Notes: generated by a model not told the origin, from the sequence alone. Positions 12,101 through 27,036 are shown, counted from the first letter of the stretch. The stretch is DNA of 64,000 nucleotides from Puffinus mauretanicus (GCA_023333565.1 JAJKFH010000948.1:1116001-1180000); one strand, 5' to 3'. A program made the numbers and translations.

Positions 12101-13033
12101 GTCCTGACAGCAACATGATGATCTTAACATTTGTTTAAAAAAATCAAGTACTAAACCATATTCTCTGCTCCTTTTGCAGTGGCCACTACCTCTGATAAAG
12201 AAAACTCTAGCTGAATGAATACTTTGTTTATATTATTAGTCTTTCCAGGAAACATTTTGCTATGAAGTTTAAAAAAAGATTTAAAAGATTGCTTGGTTTT
12301 GTCTTCAAGAGTCTAATGTTCGCTCTGGGATTTATGCTAAGAATGCTTGCTATATATTTCTGCTAGAATATTTATGTTATTTTCAATGTAGAATATCTTT
12401 AAAGACAAAGAAGGATAGTGTAAACCGTAGCTGGTTTACTATGTAATTTAAACACAGAAATGTTGATTTGCCACTGCCTTGTGTATTGTGTCATCTGTAC
12501 AGGGGAAAGAGGATTTAAAATGTTACCAGATGAGAATGGTCATGTCTAAAGTCCAGGCTACATAGTTATAAATGATACTATAGGGCACTAGAGAATCAAA
12601 CCCAGTATTTTACATGTCCAGTAGTACTGATTTCCCTTGGCTTTATCACTGTGTGTGGAGATAAATCATTCTGCCAGCTCCAATTGGAGAGTGCTAAAGC
12701 GGTTTCTTAATAAATAGATGACTCTAACTAGAGCTGGTTAAATTATTCATTGACAGCAATTTATATGTGAGAATCATAGCCCTTTATTTGGTTCACAAAT
12801 TACCCACTACTTATTTGTAGTCATTTTTTGTTGTTATAATCAACCCATAAATAGGTCATGATTTTGATTAATTTGTTGCTGATATTTGCTCATATAGTTT
12901 GTTTGTATTTTAAATAGCATGTTCATGAATTGCCTGCTGCAAATAGATTGCATTTGTATTCTATTCTCTCGTGGGACAAATTTAACTAGGAGAAGCCTTT
13001 TTTTTCTGTTCACAAATTATCATTACATCTTTA
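9116..13033 (+). other. SEMA5A: SEMA5A long intron segment
   Basis: AT-rich intron between two CR1 fragments. A pyrimidine-rich patch lies at about 10120-10190. Short open frames exist but none resembles a known protein. I see no RNA gene. Confidence 0.65.
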
Positions 13034-13290
13034 TAATCATAGAATCATAGAATCTTTAAGGTTGGAAAAGACCTCTAAGATGATCATCGAGTCCAACCAT
13101 CAACCCAACACCACCATGCCCACTAAAACATGTCCTTAAGGCCACATCTACATGTCTTTTAAATACTTTCAGGGACGGTGACTCAACCACTTCCCTGGGC
13201 AGCCTGTTCCAATGCTTGACCACTCTTTCAGTAAGAAATTTCTCCTAATGTCCAATCTAAACCTCCCTTGGTGCAACTTGAGGCCATTAA
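13034..13290 (-). mobile_element. CR1 LINE 3'-end fragment
   Basis: About 255 bases of the CR1 3' end on the minus strand. It starts with two octamer-tail copies (AATCATAG), followed by the conserved terminus (TTAAGGTTGGAAAAGACCTC and onward) and the last part of the reverse-transcriptase frame. It is severely 5'-truncated, as is usual for target-primed insertion. Confidence 0.93.
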
Positions 13291-16200
13291 TTGCCTAGCT
13301 CTATTGGATAAAGACTATAAATAAATGTCCAAAGAACATACGGTATGTGCACTTCTGTGCCACCACTGGAAGTCAGAATTGCTGCAAGAAGCAGCTCCTG
13401 GCTGAAGAACAGCTGGCTCTGTTTGCATGGGAGCAAGACTAATGCACGGGCTGAGGAGGGAAAGATTGTGAAGAGCTGGAGACAAAGTCTCAACCTTCCA
13501 TTAAAAAGAGACCAGCTCTTCTTTATCACAGTGAAGCTGAGCTTTCAAATCCTGTTTGACTACTTTATAAACTTAGAATGGCCAAATAGCCTTTCCTTCT
13601 TCCTTTCTAGTTTTTTTGGGACTGTCAACTCTTCTCAAGTCTAGGAAACTAGACTTGATAACCCCTACATTCATTTGTTACTAGGCAATTCTAATGCATG
13701 GAATGTGAAGCTGTGAGTAAAAGAGGTATCTTACATGGTAGTCAGTGTTGTCCTGCTGTCTTCAAAGCTAAGGTATCTATTAGCATCTAAGCATATATTC
13801 AAATCTCTTGTTTTGTCCCTGCTGGCGTGCAGTGCCGCTCAACAGGCTTGGTCCTAATTTTGAAAACAGCTATTGGAATTAGCCTTATCTCGGGGTGAAG
13901 TTTGACCTTTGAACCATGTAACTCTTGTGTGAGTAGACAGTGTTCAGGACTCAGAGATGTGGGGAGGAAGCCTTCCCTTTGAATGGACTTGGCTGTATCA
14001 GAACTTTTCAGAAAGTATTAGATAACTTGACACGTTGCTGAGCATTGTGAACATCTTTAGAATATTCTGCAAGACCTTTTACTTTTAAAAAGCCTTTCAT
14101 TTAAGGTGGACATGCATAAGAGTGACTCCATGAACCCCTACCAACCAAAGAAGAAAGTGGAATAGTTAAATCATGGGGAGAAAAAAAAGTCCGAACCGTC
14201 CATGAAACTCATCTTTGACCCTGAAAAAAAAAAAAAAGAAATGTTGGGTCACAAGCATGATGATATTATATGTAGGATATTCAGTGTGAGCTGTCAGTAA
14301 AGCAATCCTTAAATGGGATATTCTACTGAACTCCTGATTTTGTTAACGTTTTTGAGCTGCTTCATTCTGCAGCCTTTTTCCCAGTAAAACTCAATAAATC
14401 CAAATGTTTACAACTAAGCAAATACAAGCAGTGCCACTAGTAATCAGTGGGGTTTTTCCCCAATAGTATTTGTGGATTTTTTTTTCTTTGTGTTTACCCA
14501 GCTCTGGTCATAGGATGTGGCAAATCTTCATAAGCCAAAGGATTTCTCAAGAAAGATATGCCTTATTTACTTTGTTCTGTGACTTGTAAGAGTCATCAAA
14601 ATGTGAAGATGTGTTATTTCAAATACTGTGGCCTTTGTGTGAAGAGTCCTGTAACCTGCAGGCAGATTCACAAAAAGATAGATTAGGTTCCATATGCGTT
14701 TTACTGTATCAAGTCACTGGGTAAGAGTCATAATATTTAGAGCAGAGACTCACTTGTCTACAAATTCATTCTTCTGGTTTTTATTTATTTTTATTTTTCT
14801 TTCTTATCCCATGAATCTTGGAAATTTGGTTCTGCAACTGCACACCTTCAGGAGGAGTAGGCATGACCACAACCAACATAGTGGTTAGATCACTTGCCTA
14901 GGAGATAAAAACTGATTTTTAACTAACAAACTGTGTTATTGCCAGATGTCCCAACTCCTAGACTATTATATAAAGAATATAATGTAATATGATTATATAT
15001 ATTATATACTATGGCTATTACTGCTTTAATGTCCTAGAGTAGTGAGATGAACATCTTCTGGTGAGGGGTTTTTAGGTTCATGTCTCTAATCCCAACTTTG
15101 CTTCTCTCTTGCCCATTTACTTCATAATTTACATTATATTAAAAAGAAAATCATTCTTTCCTTCTTTATTTCTCAACAAAAGCTGTGCTTTATGCTGAAA
15201 TTGCTGCTGAAGTTCCATGCACATCATCCTGGATTTGAACTGTATATATGTACTGGATTTGGCTCATCTGGGGACTGAGGCATAGGGGCATGTACTATGC
15301 AAACAGCAAATGAGTTTTAGTAGAGGATAGTCCCTGAAACATTCTAGTCAGCCAAGTTTATGATGCTTCTGGATCTGTACCGTAGTCAGTTGTCTTTCTG
15401 ACACTTCCAATGAAAACAGCCACATATGACTCAGTTAAGAAATCAGGCAAGGTTTATTGTGGGTTATTATCTGAGAAGTAGTTTTCTCCACTTGTGCATG
15501 TAAGTGCTTCTTTGATCTGGGCACTGGAAAATTTATTCAGTGGGAAAACACTATCATATTCATAGCATGCGTTAGGTAATACAAGGTATTTATTATTGTG
15601 GTGGCATGAAGGAAGGCAATAAAAAATAATAGGAGCAGTAAGCACTCCCTGTCCAGTCAGATCCAATCAGAGTTAATACATCTCAAGTTTGGGAGACTGG
15701 CAGGGATCCAGGGCCTGTATTTGATAGTAATTTTATCCTTTGTGTACAGTGTGGCATTCTTCACTGCTGCTCTGTGTCAGATAGCAAGCTTTAAATCATA
15801 AGAACCATTTCATTTTGTGATTAATACCTATGTTTATTATCTACTTTAGTTAGAGGTTACACATTTCTTTAGAAGTGCTCATCTCCACTATCTGAGCAGT
15901 TCAGTCCTACCTACTGATTAAACATTTTAGCAGGTCTCTCCAAAATTGGAATGTTTTCTCTTCCTGAGAAGAAGCTTCTGGGAAATTAATATAGACTTTT
16001 TTTTTGTTTCTTTCATTGTGAATTGTCTTACCCAGTTTTATTTCTTTGTCTTTTCAGAATCCAGGTTATCGAAATTATGCATCTCTTGACAGGTGTAATG
16101 TTTCCCGTTCAGAACCATAAGAATTCTGGTGTCTTCTTTGCCTCAGGGCTTCAGGTTTTGTGTACGTATGTGTGATTTTTAGTACAGTAAAAGCTGGATA

Positions 16201-19200
16201 TTGCCAACACAAGTGGCTGTAATTACAATATATTGCCAAATGAGTGTTCTCTGGAATAGGTGTTATTCACATGTAGCTCTTGATATTGAATCTGTTTAGT
16301 TATCATCTAACTGGCCTTAGGGAGTAAAATTTTTTCATGTTTGGGGGTAAAAGAGTGTTGCCAGTCACACTCTTCTCAACCACCCGTGTCTGAACTGCAG
16401 CCTAATTTGTCCTAATTTATATCTGTAAGTATAAAACTCGATGGCTCACTTCAAGTACAACCTTAAGTACAGCCCTAAGCAATCCTTACATAATTATTTC
16501 TTATGGTAATGTGTTGATTTAAAAGGAGAATTCATATCCAATGGACCAAAATGTTTGAGACCTCTGTTAGGTCTATTGGGATATCATTATTACGATCTGT
16601 CAAGATTCTTGGTAAAGGTAGTCTTATAGCACATGCTCACAGGTTAACGTACGTATTGGCAGGATCTGTTTTGATTCAAATACAGTAACTATGATCACAG
16701 GCAATAAATACATACATTTTGTTTTGGCTTTAGGTTTGATGCACCAACATATTCTTGATATTCTATTTCATTTTGAACCTGACATTGCTGAAGTGCATTC
16801 CTTTTCTGCCCTAGAAGAATGTGTCTTTTTCCATGCCAAGTTACTTCAGTCCGATGCAAGACCAAAAAAAAAAGTTATACTGGCCTTCTTTAAGGATGCT
16901 GGCTTCATTTGTCATGATCCTTGTAAATATTTTTTATTACTGAGTAACTTTATAGACAGAACTTGGGTAAATTAAGTACAAATTCAAAATGAGATTATTG
17001 CCTAGTAAGATCAAGGACTTTGTGCTTGATGTTGTTATGAATCATACCTTTGCTCTGTATTGCCTAGCTGAGATTTCCTGATACCTACACAAGGAAGAAA
17101 AAGAGAACGAGTGCGGGGTATTAGAGCCAAACTTGAAATTGTTGTCAGTCACCTGTTTGCCAAGTCCTGAGAAGCAACTTTCTGTTCTTGAACTCATTAA
17201 AGGCTCATCTAAAGATTTTATGCTCTTGATTTAACTATATCCTCTCTGCATGAACAGTATTTCTTAAACCAATGTTAACATGTAAAGTATTGTTATTTGT
17301 CTGAATTCTCACATTTTAATATCACTTTGTGAAGGGGATATAAATGGTGGTACTTGGTATGGGGACATGATCAAGTAGCCGTGCCTTGAGCAAATCTGAT
17401 ACACTTCCATGGGATTATCCTCTGCAATGAACACAGCAACACAAGAGAGAAAGGTCAGCCTGTTGATACAGTGATCCGGATGGTAGCAACACTCATGGGG
17501 TATGTAGAGCTGAGGTTTAATTTCTCTTGGGCTTCAAAGTTCAAAGCCATCTCTTCCACTTCCTTGTTGAATGCTTGATCCAGGAGAGAAGGGGCTGCTG
17601 TGGATGGGGAGGAGCCCACCCGGATCCACTCACTGATGGTGTTTTAATCTGCATGCAGAGCACATGGTTCATCTGGCCTGCAGATGCAGGAGCACAGCAG
17701 CTCACAAGCCAAGTAGGTAGAGAATTCAGCTAGAGAGATGATGCCTTGCTCCCTGCTGCAAGGACTATTAAAATATTTTTCCGATACCTTTTTTTAAATA
17801 AGCGGTAAGTGCTCCCTGAAATTCCCTGAGGACATGGAAGATACCTATTGCTTGCAGGGCATAAAATCACATCAGAAGCTGCTGAAACTAAGGAAGAGGT
17901 GTTTTTCACAGGCTCAGTATATTGCTTATCTCTCTCACCCCTGTTCCCAGCTCTTTGATCCTCTTCCCCACTGGTGTATGTTAACACGACTCTCATGATT
18001 TTTTCTTGGCTGCAGCTGAGACTTTTCTGTCTTTAGTTCAGCTGTCTCCTATACATTGAGGGAGAATAAGATAACTGCCTGTTGCTGATTTTGAATTTGT
18101 CAGCAAATCAAGTCAGTGTACAAAAAAACAGCATAACAAAAGAAGTTTTAAATCTTCCGTAGGAAACGGTACCTGTTAAAGTATCTATACTAAGATATTG
18201 TTATAGTTACATAAAACAGTTTTACAAAAAGTGAAGTTTCAAATTTTCAATTTTTTCTGTTTAGATGGTATTACTGTTCTGAATACCAGTTTCACACATG
18301 GAGTCTTAAGAGAGAGAAAGCTGGCGATTGAACACAGATCTCACAAGTCTCCAAATTGATCCATAAGAGCAATTTCTTTATTAAAACTTTTATTATTGAA
18401 AACTAATTAAATGAGGTTGCAAATAAAAGATCATTAAAAGATACCACTTCATAAAGTCTTAAAATAACTAATGCTGTATGTCATACAAATAAAAGTAATG
18501 TACCATAGACATTACTGTTAATAAATGGGTTTTTATTGACTATAGCCTCTTAAGGAACTGTAGCTGCTATAGCTTTTGCTTATAGGTATTCTAAAGATAT
18601 GTCTTACTTCTGAGTAAGTTGAGTGCATGAACTGTTATGGATATACTCAGCTCCTCCAAATCAGAAAAAAATTTATGAACTTCTATCTTATCCCTCTCAG
18701 TCACATCTTTGGCAAGCTAAAAATCACTTGTAAGAATGAAAATGGAAGAGAAGTAGTAAATAAAAGTGTGAAAAATGAGCGTGATTCATGAAAAATACAT
18801 ACATTTTGAGATTGTTGAAATTACTTTGTTTCTTTTGTCAGGCAGGAAGAAACATCTGTTTTAGATCTAGTGAGGGTAAAAATTTGCCACTAGTGTATAT
18901 GAGCTTCAATCTAACAAGCTGAGGAAAAGGAGTGATTTGGTTTGATATTCTTTCTTTGTGAAGAAAACAGACCTAATTGATGTGGAGGCTCAGAAATGTA
19001 ATTCAGCATGTGTTTTGTTGCTTAGCGTGGGTTTTGCTTAAAATTCTAGAAAAGACCAAGGGGAAAGCAGAAAAAAGAGATTTCAGTTTTAGGAGTTAGC
19101 AGCTTCAAGTTTGTAGACATAGTCTTCCAAAAAAAGGCATGCTGCTTTCGTTTAACTGCTAGTTGCTTTGCATCTTAGTCTCAAATAAATCTGAATTTCC

Positions 19201-22200
19201 TTTTAGAACTTGAATCCTCTATTTATTTGAAAGATTTTTGAATAAATCTGATTGGAGCTGGCTTTAAATTCCAATTTGACATAGGAGGCATGAAATGGCC
19301 ACTGGGGAATGGTACACAAAATGTACTATTTTCTAAAATAGAATACATTTTTGATTCATAGGAAACACTGCCAGTGGAAACCTTGATTGTACCAACTTAC
19401 AATCTGTTTTACTTTAAGGAGTGGTAGATGTTTTCTGTATTAAAGCAGGTTTTTAACTCTTTGCATGGTAATTACTGGAAGAAGCCTTTGCTGATTCAAC
19501 TGCAAATTGAATATTTCTTTGATGCTTTTGAGACATTGTAATACATGGGAATTAAGTCTACAGGGGATAGAAGTGTTCTAAAGAATGCATTAATCTTTAA
19601 AAATCTTTCTCTAGAAAACAATAAAGAGAGGATTGAGATGGTAGTTGTCCTGATTTCCATTGATGGATAAATTGCAAAATTGTTGTATTTGAAAATTGTA
19701 ACTGAATTTCTTTTTTTGGGGGGTGGGTGTGGGTTTAGTCTTTAATAATTGATGGACAGTGTTTGTCAGTAATTTGTATGTTCTTTCTCTGCCCTGCCAA
19801 ACACATGGCTTTGTTTGAAGAAAGCTCCTTATTTTGGAATAACTAGTACCCAGATGAGTGTTTTTTTATTCAAAGGAGTCTTTGAATCAATAGTTCTAAT
19901 TCCTGTGTAGAAAGATTAGTCCATAAATATTCCCTTCATAAAATAAATACATATTATATTTTGACGTACAGCCATGAGAAACTTCTCTAGTTGAAGAATT
20001 ACAACTGAGTTTCTCTTGGAATAGCCACTAGGGCATTAAGAAGCTTGCCAGTCATTTCGGAAGGTATGCAAATAGATTGTGGCTAAAATTGCACCTTTCA
20101 GATTCTTGGCAAATAAATTAAATTATCTCTCCTGCATAAAAGCCTGGGGACCTGTAATAGACCATCATACCTCCTTTGTTGACAGGCATTATCAACAATC
20201 TGTATCATTTCAGCTTTAATTCAAATTAATTTCCAATACTGTAAGGAAGCACATCAATATTTACTTGAAATGTAATAGGAAAGAGGGAATAAGGAGTTGG
20301 AGCCAAAGATAAAGAAAGTAAATCTAAAATACTGTGCATGCTTGCTTTTTATAGACTATCTTTCAAAACTGCTGTTGTTACATCCAAGAATTGAAAAACA
20401 AAACCAAACCAGATTGCAGAAATGCTAGGGGTCTTACCCAGAGAAGAATATTTTAATGTAAGATTTTTCTACATTTTTCTTCTGCTGCTTCCAAAACTCT
20501 CTTCAAAGAAAGAGCCAAACCTTTTCTATTTCCTAAGTGTGATAGTTAACCAACTATTCTGTGCTTTGAAACTGTTAATACACTGAACACTCTGTGGTAT
20601 AACTGTTTGTATATAATTTAAAGGTAGCTTTTACTAAAACATATTCAAATGATATATGTAACATTTTAAGACTTCTTTCTTTCTTTCTAATTGTCAAGAC
20701 ACCAGAAAACTGAATATCTAATTGTAGGATTGCTATGAACTGCGTAGAGTATGACAGGAAACAGGAAATTTTGATTGATTAGTTGTTTGGATTGGAAGTT
20801 GCTTTTCCTTAGATTTGGGAGTCTTTGCTTCCCTGCTCATTTTTGTTAACTTTTCTCTTTCTACTAACCATACTGGCAGACCAACGATGACTATGTTTGT
20901 GCTTGGAGTTTCCTAAAAGCTTTTAAGCTGTAGAAGTCTGTGTTTTTGTATGGCCAAGGATTCTTAGATTATAGTTACTCTCTAGCAATAGCAGAAATAC
21001 ATAAACAACCTCTGAAATCCAAAGCCCTTTGAAATTTGTCATGGAGAGAGAATGATTTGGTTTAAAATCTGGGATCATAAAAAAACCCAAACAAACAAAA
21101 AACCAACCCCCCTACTTTTCTTTCTGGAGTAGACCTAAAACCAATAAGGACCTGTTTTTATGTTTACTCCACATGGGGCCAAAAACTGCAAGACCAAACA
21201 TATTCACTATTTTGGGCTAAGGTCTCACATGAACAAGCTGCAAGATTTCTCAAGCCCCAGACTGTAGCTTTTATTTTAAAACATCTCTTGTTCTACTTAT
21301 AAAGTCCAATGTCTTGAGACACATTGATGATACTGTAACGATTCAGCTAGAAATATAGCTCACTTGGTAGATTATGTGGATTTTTAGTTGTTTCGCATTC
21401 TTGCAACTATAAAAAACAGCTAGGTAATCTAAGAACTTCAGTTAGGGCAGGCTCACTTCTTGGTGGTTCGTGTATATTTTCTGCAGGTGACAGAAACCAA
21501 TTAGTATTTATTTTGGTTCCAGATTTTCAGTGGTATTACTACTACCTTTTATAATAACAAGTTTGTCACATGGGTTACTGAAATTTAATTAAATGTCCAT
21601 GAGCAATGATTTGTGAGTTTTCCAGGTTGCTTGCATACTTTTTTCTCCAACATACTTTTTTCTTCTTACGATGGAGTAGGAAAACTAAGGGAAACTGAAT
21701 AAGGGAGAGCTTAAGCTTTTCTATTTCCTGTAAGTGATGGCACAGCATTTCATTTAGCCTACTTAGTGTTTAAAAATAAGTCTCCCTATTAGCAGGGCAG
21801 AACAATTTACAACATTTCTTGGGGAAATGCAACAAAATTCTTTTTGTATTTCCAGCTACAATATTTATTAGAAGCTTTTATTATACAATTATATAATTAT
21901 CTTTTTAATCTAATAAATGTGCTTTATATCTGTATTTCTGTTAATATCCACTTTTGTCTTGTTATCATCATGATGATAATGAGCTGTGATAGCAAGGCAA
22001 TCACAGTAGTTTATTGTTGAAATTCTTCGTAAGCTTCTCACAGTTTTGTATTCTCTATCAAGGCTGCAAAACAGAACATGTTCAGATTTTTAACCTCCAT
22101 TTTTGACTTAAACTTGTAGAAAAATCACATCATATATATTTTATTATACCAAGAAGTATATTAGAAGTGGAGAAAAAGAACGAATTAACTAGCACACTGA

Positions 22201-22489
22201 CCAGATTGTTCAAACAGTCATTTAATTTCAAATGGAGAGACAAACTATGACCATGTAAAACAGCTCTGAAAATAAAAATAAAAATTTTAAAAAATTGAAA
22301 CTTATGCCTTGACAAAGCATCAAAATTCCATATTCATTTTTGAGGTTAACTTTTTTTTTCCAAAGAAGTAATGAATATACATTTAAAAATATGAAAATAT
22401 TTAAAGTAAAACTCTGTAAATTAACGTGGACATTTTAAAATGAAACTATATTCTTTTTGTTTTCTGTATCATTGTAGAGGTACTACAAT
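13291..22489 (+). other. SEMA5A: SEMA5A long intron segment (9.2 kb)
   Basis: AT-rich intron with no recognised gene. It contains an A13 run near 14225, AT-only stretches near 14960-15010 and 21880-21900, an A/C-rich patch near 21080-21115, and an 18-bp perfect palindrome at 21962-21979. The frame at 16691-16975 (94 codons) has no recognisable homology. Confidence 0.65.
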
Positions 22490-22982
22490 GACATTGTACT
22501 ACAAAGACATTGAGGTGCTGGAGCGTGTCCAAAGAAGGACAACGAAGCTGGTGAAGGGTCTGGAGCACAAGTCTTATGAGGAGCGGCTGAGGGAACTGGG
22601 ACTGTTTAGTCTGGAGAAGAGGAGGCTGAGGGGGGACCTCATCGCTCTCTACAACTACCTGAAGGGAGGTTGTAGCGAGGTGGGGGTTGGTCTCTTCTCC
22701 CAGGTAACAAGTGATAGGACGAGAGGAAATGGCCTCAAGTTGCACCAGGGGAGGTTTAGATTGGACATTAGGAAAAATTTCTTCACCAAAAGGGTTGTCA
22801 GGCCTTGGAAGAGGCTGCCCAGGGAAGTGGTGGAGCCACCATTCCTGGAGGTATTTAAAAGACGTGTAGATGTGGCGCTTAGGGACATGGTTTAGTGGTG
22901 GACTTGGCAGTGCTAGGTTAATGGGTGCACTTGATGATCTTAAAGATCTTTTCCAACCTAAACAATTCTATGATCCTGTGAT
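22490..22982 (+). mobile_element. CR1 LINE 3' fragment, sense orientation
   Basis: About 490 bases of CR1 in the same orientation as SEMA5A. It carries the C-terminal part of the reverse-transcriptase polyprotein in one open frame to a stop at 22895 ([20 protein letters not shown] ... [11 protein letters not shown]). The untranslated 3' end follows, with TTTTCCAACCTAAACAATTC and a decayed tail. Only the region after the catalytic core is present, so it encodes no enzyme. It is inverted relative to the copies at 26, 37 and 48 kb. Confidence 0.95.
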
Positions 22983-25900
22983 TTACCCATAATATATTTT
23001 TAGTTTTTAAAGCAGAACAGGTGAAGGTCGGTCTTTCACTCATCCTTTAGGCTGTAGTATGATTAAAAACCTATTTCTGTAAATCAAGTATAAATACATA
23101 TCTCAGAAACCTGGAGGTAAAAGATAAATTAAGTTACAGAGAATGGTTATATTATCTTATCTTCTAAATATGCCCTTGCTTTAAACCAAATTGTACCCCA
23201 CCCCCATATGGGAAAACAGATTATAGCAAAGGCTTTAATTATCCATATTCTACCAATGATTTAACTAATTTTAAAATTATTTTTAGGAAGGGCAAAAAAG
23301 AGCAGGTTTTAAATCCTCTCATATTCTGTGTACCATATGCATCTTTTTGATGTTACACAGATTGCTAAAGTCCTGGGTTTTCCCTTTGTAGGCTCAACCA
23401 GCTGCTGCATTAGCTGTTCCTGTGTCTTTTTTCTGTGTTAAGCGCACTTAAGCTCTTATGCAACCTAATACTTTCTGTCATTGGAATAATTTTCTGCTGT
23501 TAACCAAATGTATGTTCTGCTTTGCAGTGGGGCTTTCTTTCCATTCCTGTAGTGGAGGAAAGCAAATACTGATGACGCATTTTTTCACGGTGACAGGATA
23601 TTTATCAATCACCTTGCACTTTCTTTTATTTTGTACTATTATTCGTTCTGTACATCAACTTTATGTTTGGTATTTCAGTTTATTCTTCTGAAAGACCTGT
23701 GCCTTGAAGACAACCCTAATTCCCTATTTTTTCTCTTTCTATGGTGTTTAATTAATACAAATGTTATATGATGAATGTAAATAATGTTTATATACACATA
23801 TGGATAATATTTACAAGAAATCTAACATTAACAGATTTTTTTTCTTTAATTTCAGCAGTCTTCATACTGTCTGAATGCTTTTATTTTCCCACTGGAAAAA
23901 TAATTTGTATACAACAAATAATATGCAAAAACAGTGTATAGTGGACAAAATCAAAGTAGTTAATAAATATAATTTTCGAAAGTCTATTTCAAATTACACT
24001 TGAAAATATGTGTAATTTGTATCCATTTCAACTACACTTTAAAATGTATTCTCCCAAATATCCATTTATTAATTTTAAACTTTTCTTTAAAACAAAAAAC
24101 CTGATTATTGTGTTGACAGATTGTTAAGGGTGTCAATGAGTCTGTTTTAATGTATTAGAATATACATAGAGTAGTGTATTTCTTGCATAGGTCGTACCGT
24201 ATTCAAGTTCAGTTACAAATGTCACTTGAAGTACCGAATATAGCTTTAGCTTCCATTTTCTGTGTCTTGCGTTGACTGCCCCTTTCCTCCGTATTGACCA
24301 CATTCTTTCATCTGCTTAAGACATCTTGCTTTTCTAAACAGTATTTTGTGGGGAAATTGCAAAATAGGCCCTTATTTACCTTGACTGTTCTTAGTTTATA
24401 ATTTGCAATCAATTTTGTTGTTCCTTGAATTTTTCTTGGTATATGCAAGGAGGCATATAGGCACCTTATTGTGCTCACAAAGTATAGGAATACTTCTAAA
24501 GTCACAAACATAGGCATACAGCTGGCCTGAGGATATATTTGAGACTATTACAAGTTTCTTTTGCTGGCAACTTATATAGTTTAGAAGGCACCAGTGACTT
24601 TTTTTGCAACATTACTGAAAGATGATACCGTAGGTTTCTCTGAAAAACGTTAACTTGGATTCTGTGTTCTGGTGCTGGTTCAGTTGCTTTCTGGAGACCA
24701 ACCCTCTCTCCAAGGTTGGTCTAAACTACAATAAAATGAAGATTAAATTAGATTTTTTTTCACTGTTAAATATGGCAAGACTTAAGACTGAAAGTGTTTC
24801 CCTCCCAAAAAGGTATGGATAGAGGTTTTTTTCCCTTCTTTTAAAAAAGTGACATGAACTTTCTTCAGTACTGCCTCATTTTGGATGATTTGTTAAAGAT
24901 GTTTTTGCTTGAAGAATGCAGCAATATTTTGTAAACATAATAGTTCATATAAATATTTATTTTTCTCCATAGCAAAAAGTTGCTACAGCTTCTCTGAGTA
25001 TTCTTATGTCTGTTAGGAAACTCAAGAAATTACAGGAAAATTAGGAAACTACAGAAATTATTAGTTTGTTGCGTCTGCCGTTTGTTTGTGTGTTCATTTT
25101 CTGTTTTCCTTTGCAGGAAAGGAAATATCACCATAGAAGTTATAATGATTTCAACCACACTCTTGCAGTGTTCTCCATTGCTGGCTATGCTTTATACCAT
25201 TTACATCTTAAACTTTGCTTTTCAGTTTTAGAGATCATCTTTTGATTTTGTCCCATTATCATTTTGTTCATTACAGACTCTGTTGCCTCCAAGCTTGTTC
25301 TCTACTACTCCATCTCAGGTTTTCCATTCAGTTCTTCATAGTCTCCTATGCATTACATAGTAATATTTCAACTAGAATGTTTCTTTCCTCTTCATCTTCA
25401 TTCACAAGTGATTAGATTTCTAATGTTCAGTTGCTGGTTTTGCAGGTCTCTCTAAAAGTATAGCAGTACAAGTTAACAAAGCACATTGTTTATTCATTCT
25501 GGCCAATGTCATTATCTTTTACTACTCCTGTATATACTCCATCATCCTTAAATCAAGGCTGTCGGGTGGCTGGATCTATTCCAGCATGTCTTGCCTACGC
25601 TCAGGATGCGAAGATGCCATTCATTTGGATTCTTGAATAGCTGTTGGACTCAGCCTTGACATTTGTGATGAAACTGGAACTTTCGTGTGTCCATGGCAAT
25701 AAAGTTACATCCATTAGGAAGGTCTGTGTTTACAATTCTTCTTAGCTATTTCTTGGCAGAAGTGGACAGGTAGTTTGATTATAAAGTAAATATTCACTTG
25801 AAAGATTTTGATAGGTCTGAAAACCTTCATGCCTGAGAGCCGTATTCAAGACTCATTTCTTTCCCTACTTCTCTCTTAATTTTGCTTTGCAACTGTGCTG

Positions 25901-26167
25901 TGAAAATGGCTGAACAGAGAACACTTTTGAGGACTTTTTTGGACTTTTTTTTGGGACTTTTACAAGTTCTTTAGGAAATTTGCAATCTTTGCTGGAGGCT
26001 GGATGCATAATGTTGCACACACTGTAGTAGAATTGGAAACACTGGACCAAAGCACCTGGCTTTTGAAAGTACTGATGCAACGGCTATGATTTTCCACTGT
26101 AAGGAAGCCTGATATAGCCAGTATTACGTGCTAGTGTAGTTTGAGGAGGTCGATAGCTACATACCCT
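22983..26167 (+). other. SEMA5A: SEMA5A long intron segment
   Basis: AT-rich intron, no recognised gene or repeat. Confidence 0.65.
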
Positions 26168-26247
26168 TAGAATCATAGAATCACTAAGGTTGGAAAAGAC
26201 CTCTAAGATCATCAAGTCCAACTGTCAACCCAACACCACCATGCCCA

Positions 26248-26808
26248 CTACACGATGTCCCTAAGCACCTCATCTACACGTCTTTTAAATACTTCCAGGG
26301 ATGGTGACTCAACCACTTCCCTGGGCAGCCTGTTCCAAGGCCTGACCACTCTTTCAGTAAAGAATTTTTTCCTAATGTCCAGTCTAAACCTCCCTTGGCG
26401 CAACTTGAGGCCATTTCCTCTCGTCCTATCGCTAGTTACTTGGCAGAAGAGACCAACCCCCACCTCGCTACAACCTCCTCCTTTCAGGTAGTTGTAGAAC
26501 ATGATGAGGTCTCCCCTCAGCCTCCTCTTCTCCAGACTAAACAACCCCAGTTCCCCCAGCCGCTCCTTATAAGGCTTGTGCTCCAGACCCTTCACCAGCT
26601 TCGTTGCCCTTCTCTGGACACGCTCCAACACCTCCGTGTCTTTCTTGTAGTGAGGGGCCCAAAACTGAACACAGTATTCGAGGTGCGGCCTCACCAGGGC
26701 CGAGTACAGGGGCACGATCACCTCCCTGCTCCTGCTGGCCACACTATTTCTGATACAGGCCAGGATGCCATTGGCCTTCTTGGCCACCTGGGCACACTGC
26801 CGGCTCAT
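26248..26808 (-). pseudogene. CR1 reverse-transcriptase C-terminal region
   Basis: A 186-codon open piece ending at the CR1 stop ([13 protein letters not shown]). It covers the part after the catalytic core, with [20 protein letters not shown] and the conserved [20 protein letters not shown] block. It has lost frame with the upstream core at about 26810-27040, so it is a remnant. Confidence 0.9.
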
Positions 26809-27036
26809 GTTCAGCCGGCTGTCACCAGCACCCCAGGTCCTTTTCCTCCGGGCAGCTTTCCAGCCACTCTTCCCAAGCCTGTAGCTGCCTGGGGATGTTG
26901 TGGCAAGTGCAGGAGCCGCACTTGGCCTTGTTGAACCTCATACAGTTGGCCTCGCCCATCGATCCAGCCTGTCCAGGTCCCTCTGCAGAGCCTTCCTGTT
27001 CTCCAGCAGATCAACACTCCCGCCAGCTTGGTGTCA

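Noticed and set aside
16691..16975. A 94-codon plus-strand frame starting with ATG
   Set aside because: No recognisable protein features; such lengths occur by chance in a window of this size.
26255..26934. Plus-strand open frames over the CR1 (also at 37156-38520 and 48741-49180)
   Set aside because: They are reverse-complement shadows of the CR1 reverse-transcriptase frame.
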